From Cyprinodon diabolis (lineage: Eukaryota > Chordata > Actinopteri > Cyprinodontiformes > Cyprinodontidae), in the NCBI GenBank assembly GCA_030533445.1, contig JARPUW010000025.1, positions 62,001 through 126,000 on the forward strand: a DNA stretch of 64,000 nt, written 5' to 3'. The notes under the pieces were generated by a model. That model made no database searches and had not been told where the DNA came from. It was given only the letters and a program-made list of their open reading frames with translations. Shown piece by piece: positions 11,301 to 24,804 of this stretch; position 1 is the first letter of the stretch, and each line of letters starts with the position of its first letter. The position numbers and the translations under genes were made by a program.

Positions 11301-13997
11301 TTACAAGCTTCAAAACAGAAGGTTGAGGCCAAAACGCTCTTTTCACAGTGAGATAATGCCATGTTGGCCTCTGGAGTTGTAACAGACAAACCATTAATGA
11401 TACAGCCATGATCTTTTCTGGCAATCATCTAGAGCTGAAAACTAACAATATAAAGTAGATTTGAGCAGATGTTTATGGTTCCAAGCTTCAAAACAGAAGT
11501 TGAGGCCAAAACGCTCATTTCACAGTGAGATAATGCCATTTTGGCCTCTGGAGTTGTAACAGACAAACCATTAATGATACAGCCATGATCTTTTCTGGCA
11601 ATCATCTAGAGCTGAAAACGAACAATATAAAGTAGATTTGAGCAGATGTTTTTGGTTACAAGCTTCAAAACAGAAGGTTGAGGCCAAAACGCTCTTTTCA
11701 CAATGAGATAATGCCATTTTGGCCTCTGGAGTTGTAACAGACAAACCATTAATGATACAGCCATGATCTTTTCTGGCAATCATCTAGAGCTGAAAACTAA
11801 CAATATAAAGTAGATTTGAGCAGATGTTTTTGGTTCCAAGCTTCAAAACAGAAGTTGAGGCCAAAACGCTCTTTTCACAGTGAGATAATGCCATTTTGGC
11901 CTCTGGAGTTGTAACAGACAAACCATTAATGATACAGCCATGATCTTTTCTGGCAATCATCTAGAGCTGAAAACTAACAATATAAAGTAGATTTGAGCAG
12001 ATGTTTTTGGTTCCAAGCTTCAAAACAGAAGTTGAGGCCAAAACGCTCTTTTCACAGTGAGATAATGCCATTTTGGCCTCTGGAGTTGTAACAGACAAAC
12101 CATTAATGATACAGCCATGATCTTTTCTGGCAATCATCTAGAGCTGAAAACTAACAATATAAAGTAGATTTGAGCAGATGTTTTTGGTTCCAAGCTTCAA
12201 AACAGAAGTTGAGGCCAAAAAGCTTTTTTCACAGTGAGATAATGCCATTTTGGCCTCTGGAGTTGTAACAGACAAACCATTAATGATACAGCCATGATCT
12301 TTTCTGGCAATCATCTAGAGCTGAAAACTAACAATATAAAGTAGATTTGAGCAGAAGTTTTTGGTTCCAAGCTTCAAAACAGAAGTTGAGGCCAAAACGC
12401 TCTTTTCACAGTGAGATAATGCCATTTTGGCCTCTGGAGTTGTAACAGACAAACCATTAATGATACAGCCATGATCTTTTCTGGCAATCATCTAGAGCTG
12501 AAAACTAAAAATATAAAGTAGATTTGAGCAGATGTTTTTGGTTACAAGCTTCAAAACAGAAGTTGAGGCCAAAACGCTCTTTTCACAGTGAGATAATGCC
12601 ATTTTGGCCTCTGGAGTTGTAACAGACAAACCATTAATGATACAGCCATGATCTTTTCTGGCAATCATCTAGAGCTGAAAACTAACAATATAAAGTAGAT
12701 TTGAGCAGATGTTTTTGGTTCCAAGCTTCAAAACAGAAGTTGAGGCCAAAACGCTCTTTTCACAGTGAGATAATGCCATTTTGGCCTCTGGAGTTGTAAC
12801 AGACAAACCATTAATGATACAGCCATGATCTTTTCTGGCAATCATCTAGAGCTGAAAACTAACAATATAAAGTAGATTTGAGCAGATGTTTTTGGTTCCA
12901 AGCTTCAAAACAGAAGTTGAGGCCAAAAAGCTCTTTTCACAGTGAGATAATGCCATTTTGGCCTCTGGAGTTGTAACAGACAAACCATTAATGATACAGC
13001 CATGATCTTTTCTGGCAATCATCTAGAGCTGAAAACTAACAATATAAAGTAGATTTGAGCAGATGTTTATGGTTCCAAGCTTCAAAACAGAAGTTGAGGC
13101 CAAAACGCTCATTTTACAGTGAGATAATGCCATTTTGGCCTCTGGAGTTGTAACAGACAAACCATTAATGATACAGCCATGATCTTTTCTGGCAATCATC
13201 TAGTGCTGAAAACTAACAATATAAAGTAGATTTGAGCAGATGTTTTTGGTTCCAAGCTTCAAAACAGAAGTTGAGGCCAAAACGCTCTTTTCACAGTGAG
13301 ATAATGCCATTTTGGCCTCTGGAGTTGTAACAGACAAACCATTAATGATACAGCCATGATCTTTTCTGGCAATCATCTAGAGCTGAAAACTAACAATATA
13401 AAGTAGATTTGAGCAGATGTTTTTGGTTACAAGCTTCAAAACAGAAGGTTGAGGCCAAAACGCTCTTTTCACAATGAGATAATGCCATTTTGGCCTCTGG
13501 AGTTGTAACAGACAAACCATTAATGATACAGCCATGATCTTTTCTGGCAATCATCTAGAGCTGAAAACTAACAATATAAAGTAGATTTGAGCAGATGTTT
13601 TTGGTTCCAAGCTTCAAAACAGAAGTTGAGGCCAAAACGCTCTTTTCACAGTGAGATAATGCCATTTTGGCCTCTGGAGTTGTAACAGACAAACCATTAA
13701 TGATACAGCCATGATCTTTTCTGGCAATCATCTAGAGCTGAAAACTAACAATATAAAGTAGATTTGAGCAGATGTTTTTGGTTCCAAGCTTCAAAACAGA
13801 AGTTGAGGCCAAAACGCTCTTTTCACAGTGAGATAATGCCATTTTGGCCTCTGGAGTTGTAACAGACAAACCATTAATGATACAGCCATGATCTTTTCTG
13901 GCAATCATCTAGAGCTGAAAACTAACAATATAAAGTAGATTTGAGCAGATGTTTTTGGTTCCAAGCTTCAAAACAGAAGTTGAGGCCAAAAAGCTTT
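8328..13997. repeat. 32-monomer higher-order repeat, copy 2 (5670 bp)
   Basis: This copy directly follows copy 1 with the same unit order. I noticed only three base-level differences: copy 1 has 'gtaaaagac' near 4999 where copy 2 has 'gtaacagac', copy 2 has 'ttac' near 9887 where copy 1 has 'ttcc', and copy 1 has the extra T near 7927. This implies a very recent duplication or strong homogenisation. A base-level alignment would give the exact identity. Confidence 0.92.
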
Positions 13998-15059
13998 TTT
14001 CACAGTGAGATAATGCCATTTTGGCCTCTGGAGTTGTAACAGACAAACCATTAATGATACAGCCATGATCTTTTCTGGCAATCATCTAGAGCTGAAAACT
14101 AACAATATAAAGTAGATTTGAGCAGAAGTTTTTGGTTCCAAGCTTCAAAACAGAAGTTGAGGCCAAAACGCTCTTTTCACAGTGAGATAATGCCATTTTG
14201 GCCTCTGGAGTTGTAACAGACAAACCATTAATGATACAGCCATGATCTTTTCTGGCAATCATCTAGAGCTGAAAACTAAAAATATAAAGTAGATTTGAGC
14301 AGATGTTTTTGGTTACAAGCTTCAAAACAGAAGTTGAGGCCAAAACGCTCTTTTCACAGTGAGATAATGCCATTTTGGCCTCTGGAGTTGTAACAGACAA
14401 ACCATTAATGATACAGCCATGATCTTTTCTGGCAATCATCTAGAGCTGAAAACTAACAATATAAAGTAGATTTGAGCAGATGTTTTTGGTTCCAAGCTTC
14501 AAAACAGAAGTTGAGGCCAAAACGCTCTTTTCACAGTGAGATAATGCCATTTTGGCCTCTGGAGTTGTAACAGACAAACCATTAATGATACAGCCATGAT
14601 CTTTTCTGGCAATCATCTAGAGCTGAAAACTAACAATATAAAGTAGATTTGAGCAGATGTTTTTGGTTCCAAGCTTCAAAACAGAAGTTGAGGCCAAAAA
14701 GCTCTTTTCACAGTGAGATAATGCCATTTTGGCCTCTGGAGTTGTAACAGACAAACCATTAATGATACAGCCATGATCTTTTCTGGCAATCATCTAGAGC
14801 TGAAAACTAACAATATAAAGTAGATTTGAGCAGATGTTTATGGTTCCAAGCTTCAAAACAGAAGTTGAGGCCAAAACGCTCATTTTACAGTGAGATAATG
14901 CCATTTTGGCCTCTGGAGTTGTAACAGACAAACCATTAATGATACAGCCATGATCTTTTCTGGCAATCATCTAGTGCTGAAAACTAACAATATAAAGTAG
15001 ATTTGAGCAGATGTTTTTGGTTCCAAGCTTCAAAACAGAAGTTGAGGCCAAAACGCTCT
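11518..15059. repeat. 10-monomer duplication nested across unit boundaries (1771 bp each)
   Basis: Copies are 11518-13288 and 13289-15059. Markers at offset 1771 are: 'cacaatgag' 11699 to 13470, 'aagctttttt' 12222 to 13993, 'ctaaaaat' 12505 to 14276, 'aagctctttt' 12930 to 14701, then the tttatgg and ctagtg units. The first unit differs (cgaac in copy 1, ctaac in copy 2). The duplication straddles the end of the 32-monomer unit, so it shows overlapping rounds of amplification. Confidence 0.88.
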
Positions 15060-18000
15060 TTTCACAGTGAGATAATGCCATTTTGGCCTCTGGAGTTGTA
15101 ACAGACAAACCATTAATGATACAGCCATGATCTTTTCTGGCAATCATCTAGAGCTGAAAACTAACAATATAAAGTAGATTTGAGCAGAAGTTTTTGGTTC
15201 CAAGCTTCAAAACAGAAGTTGAGGCCAAAACGCTCTTTTCACAGTGAGATAATGCCATTTTGGCCTCTGGAGTTGTAACAGACAAACCATTAATGATACA
15301 GCCATGATCTTTTCTGGCAATCATCTAGAGCTGAAAACTAAAAATATAAAGTAGATTTGAGCAGATGTTTTTGGTTACAAGCTTCAAAACAGAAGTTGAG
15401 GCCAAAACGCTCTTTTCACAGTGAGATAATGCCATTTTGGCCTCTGGAGTTGTAACAGACAAACCATTAATGATACAGCCATGATCTTTTCTGGCAATCA
15501 TCTAGAGCTGAAAACTAACAATATAAAGTAGATTTGAGCAGATGTTTTTGGTTCCAAGCTTCAAAACAGAAGTTGAGGCCAAAACGCTCTTTTCACAGTG
15601 AGATAATGCCATTTTGGCCTCTGGAGTTGTAACAGACAAACCATTAATGATACAGCCATGATCTTTTCTGGCAATCATCTAGAGCTGAAAACTAACAATA
15701 TAAAGTAGATTTGAGCAGATGTTTATGGTTCCAAGCTTCAAAACAGAAGTTGAGGCCAAAACGCTCATTTTACAGTGAGATAATGCCATTTTGGCCTCTG
15801 GAGTTGTAACAGACAAACCATTAATGATACAGCCATGATCTTTTCTGGCAATCATCTAGTGCTGAAAACTAACAATATAAAGTAGATTTGAGCAGATGTT
15901 TTTGGTTCCAAGCTTCAAAACAGAAGTTGAGGCCAAAACGCTCTTTTCACAGTGAGATAATGCCATTTTGGCCTCTGGAGTTGTAACAGACAAACCATTA
16001 ATGATACAGCCATGATCTTTTCTGGCAATCATCTAGAGCTGAAAACTAACAATATAAAGTAGATTTGAGCAGAAGTTTTTGGTTCCAAGCTTCAAAACAG
16101 AAGTTGAGGCCAAAACGCTCTTTTCACAGTGAGATAATGCCATTTTGGCCTCTGGAGTTGTAACAGACAAACCATTAATGATACAGCCATGATCTTTTCT
16201 GGCAATCATCTAGAGCTGAAAACTAAAAATATAAAGTAGATTTGAGCAGATGTTTTTGGTTACAAGCTTCAAAACAGAAGGTTGAGGCCAAAACGCTCTT
16301 TTCACGGTGAGATAGTGCCATTTTGGCCTCTGGAGTTGTAACAGACAAACCATTAATGATACAGCCATGATCTTTTCTGGCAATCATCTAGAGCTGAAAA
16401 CTAACAATATAAAGTAGATTTGAGCAGATGTTTTTGGTTCCAAGCTTCAAAACAGAAGTTGAGGCCAAAACGCTCTTTTCACAGTGAGATAATGCCATTT
16501 TGGCCTCTGGAGTTGTAACAGACAAACCATTAATGATACAGCCATGATCTTTTCTGGCAATCATCTAGAGCTGAAAACTAACAATATAAAGTAGATTTGA
16601 GCAGATGTTTTTGGTTACAAGCTTCAAAACAGAAGGTTGAGGCCAAAACGCTCTTTTCACAGTGAGATAATGCCATGTTGGCCTCTGGAGTTGTAACAGA
16701 CAAACCATTAATGATACAGCCATGATCTTTTCTGGCAATCATCTAGAGCTGAAAACTAACAATATAAAGTAGATTTGAGCAGATGTTTATGGTTCCAAGC
16801 TTCAAAACAGAAGTTGAGGCCAAAACGCTCATTTCACAGTGAGATAATGCCATTTTGGCCTCTGGAGTTGTAACAGACAAACCATTAATGATACAGCCAT
16901 GATCTTTTCTGGCAATCATCTAGAGCTGAAAACGAACAATATAAAGTAGATTTGAGCAGATGTTTTTGGTTACAAGCTTCAAAACAGAAGGTTGAGGCCA
17001 AAACGCTCTTTTCACAATGAGATAATGCCATTTTGGCATCTGGAGTTGTAACAGACAAACCATTAATGATACAGCCATGATCTTTTCTGGCAATCATCTA
17101 GAGCTGAAAACTAACAATATAAAGTAGATTTGAGCAGATGTTTTTGGTTCCAAGCTTCAAAACAGAAGTTGAGGCCAAAACGCTCTTTTCACAGTGAGAT
17201 AATGCCATTTTGGCCTCTGGAGTTGTAACAGACAAACCATTAATGATACAGCCATGATCTTTTCTGGCAATCATCTAGAGCTGAAAACTAACAATATAAA
17301 GTAGATTTGAGCAGATGTTTTTGGTTCCAAGCTTCAAAACAGAAGTTGAGGCCAAAACGCTCTTTTCACAGTGAGATAATGCCATTTTGGCCTCTGGAGT
17401 TGTAACAGACAAACCATTAATGATACAGCCATGATCTTTTATGGCAATCATCTAGAGCTGAAAACTAACAATATAAAGTAGATTTGAGCAGATGTTTTTG
17501 GTTCCAAGCTTCAAAACAGAAGTTGAGGCCAAAACGCTCTTTTCACAGTGAGATAATGCCATTTTGGCCTCTGGAGTTGTAACAGACAAACCATTAATGA
17601 TACAGCCATGATCTTTTCTGGCAATCATCTAGAGCTGAAAACTAACAATATAAAGTAGATTTGAGCAGATGTTTATGGTTCCAAGCTTCAAAACAGAAGT
17701 TGAGGCCAAAACGCTCTTTTCACAGTGAGATAATGCCATTTTGGCCTCTGGAGTTGTAACAGACAAACCATTAATGATACAGCCATGATCTTTTCTGGCA
17801 ATCATCTAGAGCTGAAAACTAACAATATAAAGTAGATTTGAGCAGATGTTTTTGGTTCCAAGCTTCAAAACAGAAGTTGAGGCCAAAACGCTCTTTTCAC
17901 AGTGAGATAATGCCATTTTGGCCTCTGGAGTTGTAACAGACAAACCATTAATGATACAGCCATGATCTTTTCTGGCAATCATCTAGAGCTGAAAACTAAC

Positions 18001-19489
18001 AATATAAAGTAGATATGAGCAGATGTTTTTGCTTCCAAGCTTCAAATCAGAGGTTGAGGCCAAAACGCTCATTTCACAGTGAGATAATGCCATTTTGGCC
18101 TCTGGAGTTGTAACAGACAAACCATTAATGATACAGCCATGATCTTTTCTGGCAATCATCTAGAGCTGAAAACTAACAATATAAAGTAGATTTGAGCAGA
18201 TGTTTTTGGTTCCAAGCTTCAAAACAGAAGTTGAGGCCAAAACGCTCTTTTCACAGTGAGATAATGCCATTTTGGCCTCTGGAGTTGTAACAGACAAACC
18301 ATTAATGATACAGCCATGATCTTTTCTGGCAATCATCTAGAGCTGAAAACTAACAATATAAAGTAGATTTGAGCAGATGTTTTTGGTTACAAGCTTCAAA
18401 ACAGAAGGTTGAGGCCAAAACGCTCTTTTCACAGTGAGATAATGCCATTTTGGCCTCTGGAGTTGTAACAGACAAACCATTAATGATACAGCCATGATCT
18501 TTTCTGGCAATCATCTAGAGCTGAAAACTAACAATATAAAGTAGATTTGAGCAGATGTTTATGGTTCCAAGCTTCAAAACAGAAGTTGAGGCCAAAACGC
18601 TCATTTCACAGTGAGATAATGCCATTTTCGCCTCTGGAGTTGTAACAGACAAACCATTAATGATACAGCCATGATCTTTTCTGGCAATCATCTAGAGCTG
18701 AAAACTAACAATATAAAGTAGATTTGAGCAGATGTTTATGGTTCCAAGCTTCAAAACAGAAGTTGAGGCCAAAACGCTCATTTCACAGTGAGATAATGCC
18801 ATTTTGGCCTCTGGAGTTGTAACAGACAAACCATTAATGATACAGCCATGATCTTTTCTGGCAATCATCTAGTGCTGAAAACTAACAATATAAAGTAGAT
18901 TTGAGCAGATGTTTTTGGTTCCAAGCTTCAAAACAGAAGTTGAGGCCAAAACGCTCTTTTCACAGTGAGATAATGCCATTTTGGCCTCTGGAGTTGTAAC
19001 AGACAAACCATTAATGATACAGCCATGATCTTTTCTGGCAATCATCTAGAGCTGAAAACTAACAATATAAAGTAGATTTGAGCAGATGTTTTTGGTTCCA
19101 AGCTTCAAAACAGAAGTTGAGGCCAAAACGCTCTTTTCACAGTGAGATAATGCCATTTTGGCCTCTGGAGTTGTAACAGACAAACCATTAATGATACAGC
19201 CATGATCTTTTCTGGCAATCATCTAGAGCTGAAAACTAACAATATAAAGTAGATTTGAGCAGATGTTTTTGGTTACAAGCTTCAAAACAGAAGGTTGAGG
19301 CCAAAACGCTCTTTTCACAGTGAGATAATGCCATTTTGGCCTCTGGAGTTGTAACAGACAAACCATTAATGATACAGCCATGATCTTTTCTGGCAATCAT
19401 CTAGAGCTGAAAACTAACAATATAAAGTAGATTTGAGCAGATGTTTATGGTTCCAAGCTTCAAAACAGAAGTTGAGGCCAAAACGCTCA
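14175..19489. repeat. 30-monomer higher-order repeat, copy 1 (5315 bp)
   Basis: Thirty units, five of them 178 bp (30 x 177 + 5). Rare markers fix the offset to the next copy at 5315 bp: 'cacggtgagatagtg' at 16303, 'cacaatgag' at 17013, 'cttttatggc' at 17441, the divergent 'agatatgagc' unit at 18011, and 'ttttcgcc' at 18629. Part of it also matches the preceding region at 5314 bp (10989 to 16303, 11699 to 17013), then departs near 12.2/17.5 kb. The private 'ttggcatctgg' near 17037 is not in copy 2. Confidence 0.92.
17895..18071. repeat. Divergent monomer within the 30-monomer unit
   Basis: This unit carries several changes together: 'agatatgagc' for 'agatttgagc', 'tttttgcttcc' for 'tttttggttcc', 'aaatcagaggttg' for 'aaacagaagttg', and 'cgctcatttc'. 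It appears again only at 23210-23386, exactly 5315 bp later, so it is a useful single-copy tag for the 30-monomer unit. Confidence 0.9.
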
Positions 19490-22400
19490 TTTCACAGTGA
19501 GATAATGCCATTTTGGCCTCTGGAGTTGTAACAGACAAACCATTAATGATACAGCCATGATCTTTTCTGGCAATCATCTAGAGCTGAAAACTAAAAATAT
19601 AAAGTAGATTTGAGCAGATGTTTTTGGTTACAAGCTTCAAAACAGAAGTTGAGGCCAAAACGCTCTTTTCACAGTGAGATAATGCCATTTTGGCCTCTGG
19701 AGTTGTAACAGACAAACCATTAATGATACAGCCATGATCTTTTCTGGCAATCATCTAGAGCTGAAAACTAACAATATAAAGTAGATTTGAGCAGATGTTT
19801 TTGGTTCCAAGCTTCAAAACAGAAGTTGAGGCCAAAACGCTCTTTTCACAGTGAGATAATGCCATTTTGGCCTCTGGAGTTGTAACAGACAAACCATTAA
19901 TGATACAGCCATGATCTTTTCTGGCAATCATCTAGAGCTGAAAACTAACAATATAAAGTAGATTTGAGCAGATGTTTTTGGTTCCAAGCTTCAAAACAGA
20001 AGTTGAGGCCAAAAAGCTCTTTTCACAGTGAGATAATGCCATTTTGGCCTCTGGAGTTGTAACAGACAAACCATTAATGATACAGCCATGATCTTTTCTG
20101 GCAATCATCTAGAGCTGAAAACTAACAATATAAAGTAGATTTGAGCAGATGTTTATGGTTCCAAGCTTCAAAACAGAAGTTGAGGCCAAAACGCTCATTT
20201 TACAGTGAGATAATGCCATTTTGGCCTCTGGAGTTGTAACAGACAAACCATTAATGATACAGCCATGATCTTTTCTGGCAATCATCTAGTGCTGAAAACT
20301 AACAATATAAAGTAGATTTGAGCAGATGTTTTTGGTTCCAAGCTTCAAAACAGAAGTTGAGGCCAAAACGCTCTTTTCACAGTGAGATAATGCCATTTTG
20401 GCCTCTGGAGTTGTAACAGACAAACCATTAATGATACAGCCATGATCTTTTCTGGCAATCATCTAGAGCTGAAAACTAACAATATAAAGTAGATTTGAGC
20501 AGAAGTTTTTGGTTCCAAGCTTCAAAACAGAAGTTGAGGCCAAAACGCTCTTTTCACAGTGAGATAATGCCATTTTGGCCTCTGGAGTTGTAACAGACAA
20601 ACCATTAATGATACAGCCATGATCTTTTCTGGCAATCATCTAGAGCTGAAAACTAAAAATATAAAGTAGATTTGAGCAGATGTTTTTGGTTACAAGCTTC
20701 AAAACAGAAGTTGAGGCCAAAACGCTCTTTTCACAGTGAGATAATGCCATTTTGGCCTCTGGAGTTGTAACAGACAAACCATTAATGATACAGCCATGAT
20801 CTTTTCTGGCAATCATCTAGAGCTGAAAACTAACAATATAAAGTAGATTTGAGCAGATGTTTTTGGTTCCAAGCTTCAAAACAGAAGTTGAGGCCAAAAC
20901 GCTCTTTTCACAGTGAGATAATGCCATTTTGGCCTCTGGAGTTGTAACAGACAAACCATTAATGATACAGCCATGATCTTTTCTGGCAATCATCTAGAGC
21001 TGAAAACTAACAATATAAAGTAGATTTGAGCAGATGTTTATGGTTCCAAGCTTCAAAACAGAAGTTGAGGCCAAAACGCTCATTTTACAGTGAGATAATG
21101 CCATTTTGGCCTCTGGAGTTGTAACAGACAAACCATTAATGATACAGCCATGATCTTTTCTGGCAATCATCTAGTGCTGAAAACTAACAATATAAAGTAG
21201 ATTTGAGCAGATGTTTTTGGTTCCAAGCTTCAAAACAGAAGTTGAGGCCAAAACGCTCTTTTCACAGTGAGATAATGCCATTTTGGCCTCTGGAGTTGTA
21301 ACAGACAAACCATTAATGATACAGCCATGATCTTTTCTGGCAATCATCTAGAGCTGAAAACTAACAATATAAAGTAGATTTGAGCAGAAGTTTTTGGTTC
21401 CAAGCTTCAAAACAGAAGTTGAGGCCAAAACGCTCTTTTCACAGTGAGATAATGCCATTTTGGCCTCTGGAGTTGTAACAGACAAACCATTAATGATACA
21501 GCCATGATCTTTTCTGGCAATCATCTAGAGCTGAAAACTAAAAATATAAAGTAGATTTGAGCAGATGTTTTTGGTTACAAGCTTCAAAACAGAAGGTTGA
21601 GGCCAAAACGCTCTTTTCACGGTGAGATAGTGCCATTTTGGCCTCTGGAGTTGTAACAGACAAACCATTAATGATACAGCCATGATCTTTTCTGGCAATC
21701 ATCTAGAGCTGAAAACTAACAATATAAAGTAGATTTGAGCAGATGTTTTTGGTTCCAAGCTTCAAAACAGAAGTTGAGGCCAAAACGCTCTTTTCACAGT
21801 GAGATAATGCCATTTTGGCCTCTGGAGTTGTAACAGACAAACCATTAATGATACAGCCATGATCTTTTCTGGCAATCATCTAGAGCTGAAAACTAACAAT
21901 ATAAAGTAGATTTGAGCAGATGTTTTTGGTTACAAGCTTCAAAACAGAAGGTTGAGGCCAAAACGCTCTTTTCACAGTGAGATAATGCCATGTTGGCCTC
22001 TGGAGTTGTAACAGACAAACCATTAATGATACAGCCATGATCTTTTCTGGCAATCATCTAGAGCTGAAAACTAACAATATAAAGTAGATTTGAGCAGATG
22101 TTTATGGTTCCAAGCTTCAAAACAGAAGTTGAGGCCAAAACGCTCATTTCACAGTGAGATAATGCCATTTTGGCCTCTGGAGTTGTAACAGACAAACCAT
22201 TAATGATACAGCCATGATCTTTTCTGGCAATCATCTAGAGCTGAAAACGAACAATATAAAGTAGATTTGAGCAGATGTTTTTGGTTACAAGCTTCAAAAC
22301 AGAAGGTTGAGGCCAAAACGCTCTTTTCACAATGAGATAATGCCATTTTGGCCTCTGGAGTTGTAACAGACAAACCATTAATGATACAGCCATGATCTTT

Positions 22401-24804
22401 TCTGGCAATCATCTAGAGCTGAAAACTAACAATATAAAGTAGATTTGAGCAGATGTTTTTGGTTCCAAGCTTCAAAACAGAAGTTGAGGCCAAAACGCTC
22501 TTTTCACAGTGAGATAATGCCATTTTGGCCTCTGGAGTTGTAACAGACAAACCATTAATGATACAGCCATGATCTTTTCTGGCAATCATCTAGAGCTGAA
22601 AACTAACAATATAAAGTAGATTTGAGCAGATGTTTTTGGTTCCAAGCTTCAAAACAGAAGTTGAGGCCAAAACGCTCTTTTCACAGTGAGATAATGCCAT
22701 TTTGGCCTCTGGAGTTGTAACAGACAAACCATTAATGATACAGCCATGATCTTTTATGGCAATCATCTAGAGCTGAAAACTAACAATATAAAGTAGATTT
22801 GAGCAGATGTTTTTGGTTCCAAGCTTCAAAACAGAAGTTGAGGCCAAAACGCTCTTTTCACAGTGAGATAATGCCATTTTGGCCTCTGGAGTTGTAACAG
22901 ACAAACCATTAATGATACAGCCATGATCTTTTCTGGCAATCATCTAGAGCTGAAAACTAACAATATAAAGTAGATTTGAGCAGATGTTTATGGTTCCAAG
23001 CTTCAAAACAGAAGTTGAGGCCAAAACGCTCTTTTCACAGTGAGATAATGCCATTTTGGCCTCTGGAGTTGTAACAGACAAACCATTAATGATACAGCCA
23101 TGATCTTTTCTGGCAATCATCTAGAGCTGAAAACTAACAATATAAAGTAGATTTGAGCAGATGTTTTTGGTTCCAAGCTTCAAAACAGAAGTTGAGGCCA
23201 AAACGCTCTTTTCACAGTGAGATAATGCCATTTTGGCCTCTGGAGTTGTAACAGACAAACCATTAATGATACAGCCATGATCTTTTCTGGCAATCATCTA
23301 GAGCTGAAAACTAACAATATAAAGTAGATATGAGCAGATGTTTTTGCTTCCAAGCTTCAAATCAGAGGTTGAGGCCAAAACGCTCATTTCACAGTGAGAT
23401 AATGCCATTTTGGCCTCTGGAGTTGTAACAGACAAACCATTAATGATACAGCCATGATCTTTTCTGGCAATCATCTAGAGCTGAAAACTAACAATATAAA
23501 GTAGATTTGAGCAGATGTTTTTGGTTCCAAGCTTCAAAACAGAAGTTGAGGCCAAAACGCTCTTTTCACAGTGAGATAATGCCATTTTGGCCTCTGGAGT
23601 TGTAACAGACAAACCATTAATGATACAGCCATGATCTTTTCTGGCAATCATCTAGAGCTGAAAACTAACAATATAAAGTAGATTTGAGCAGATGTTTTTG
23701 GTTACAAGCTTCAAAACAGAAGGTTGAGGCCAAAACGCTCTTTTCACAGTGAGATAATGCCATTTTGGCCTCTGGAGTTGTAACAGACAAACCATTAATG
23801 ATACAGCCATGATCTTTTCTGGCAATCATCTAGAGCTGAAAACTAACAATATAAAGTAGATTTGAGCAGATGTTTATGGTTCCAAGCTTCAAAACAGAAG
23901 TTGAGGCCAAAACGCTCATTTCACAGTGAGATAATGCCATTTTCGCCTCTGGAGTTGTAACAGACAAACCATTAATGATACAGCCATGATCTTTTCTGGC
24001 AATCATCTAGAGCTGAAAACTAACAATATAAAGTAGATTTGAGCAGATGTTTATGGTTCCAAGCTTCAAAACAGAAGTTGAGGCCAAAACGCTCATTTCA
24101 CAGTGAGATAATGCCATTTTGGCCTCTGGAGTTGTAACAGACAAACCATTAATGATACAGCCATGATCTTTTCTGGCAATCATCTAGTGCTGAAAACTAA
24201 CAATATAAAGTAGATTTGAGCAGATGTTTTTGGTTCCAAGCTTCAAAACAGAAGTTGAGGCCAAAACGCTCTTTTCACAGTGAGATAATGCCATTTTGGC
24301 CTCTGGAGTTGTAACAGACAAACCATTAATGATACAGCCATGATCTTTTCTGGCAATCATCTAGAGCTGAAAACTAACAATATAAAGTAGATTTGAGCAG
24401 ATGTTTTTGGTTCCAAGCTTCAAAACAGAAGTTGAGGCCAAAACGCTCTTTTCACAGTGAGATAATGCCATTTTGGCCTCTGGAGTTGTAACAGACAAAC
24501 CATTAATGATACAGCCGTGATCTTTTCTGGCAATCATCTAGAGCTGAAAACTAACAATATAAAGTAGATTTGAGCAGATGTTTTTGGTTACAAGCTTCAA
24601 AACAGAAGGTTGAGGCCAAAACGCTCTTTTCACAGTGAGATAATGCCATTTTGGCCTCTGGAGTTGTAACAGACAAACCATTAATGATACAGCCATGATC
24701 TTTTCTGGCAATCATCTAGAGCTGAAAACTAACAATATAAAGTAGATTTGAGCAGATGTTTATGGTTCCAAGCTTCAAAACAGAAGTTGAGGCCAAAACG
24801 CTCA
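19490..24804. repeat. 30-monomer higher-order repeat, copy 2 (5315 bp)
   Basis: This copy directly follows copy 1 with matched markers at 21618, 22328, 22756, 23326 and 23944. The private difference noted is 'cagccgtgatc' (G at 24517) against 'cagccatgatc' in copy 1. Beyond 24804 the next unit is 'gtagtgctg', where copy 1 is followed by a 'ctaaaaat' unit, which defines the end. Its last five units are reused in the 11-monomer duplication that follows. Confidence 0.91.
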
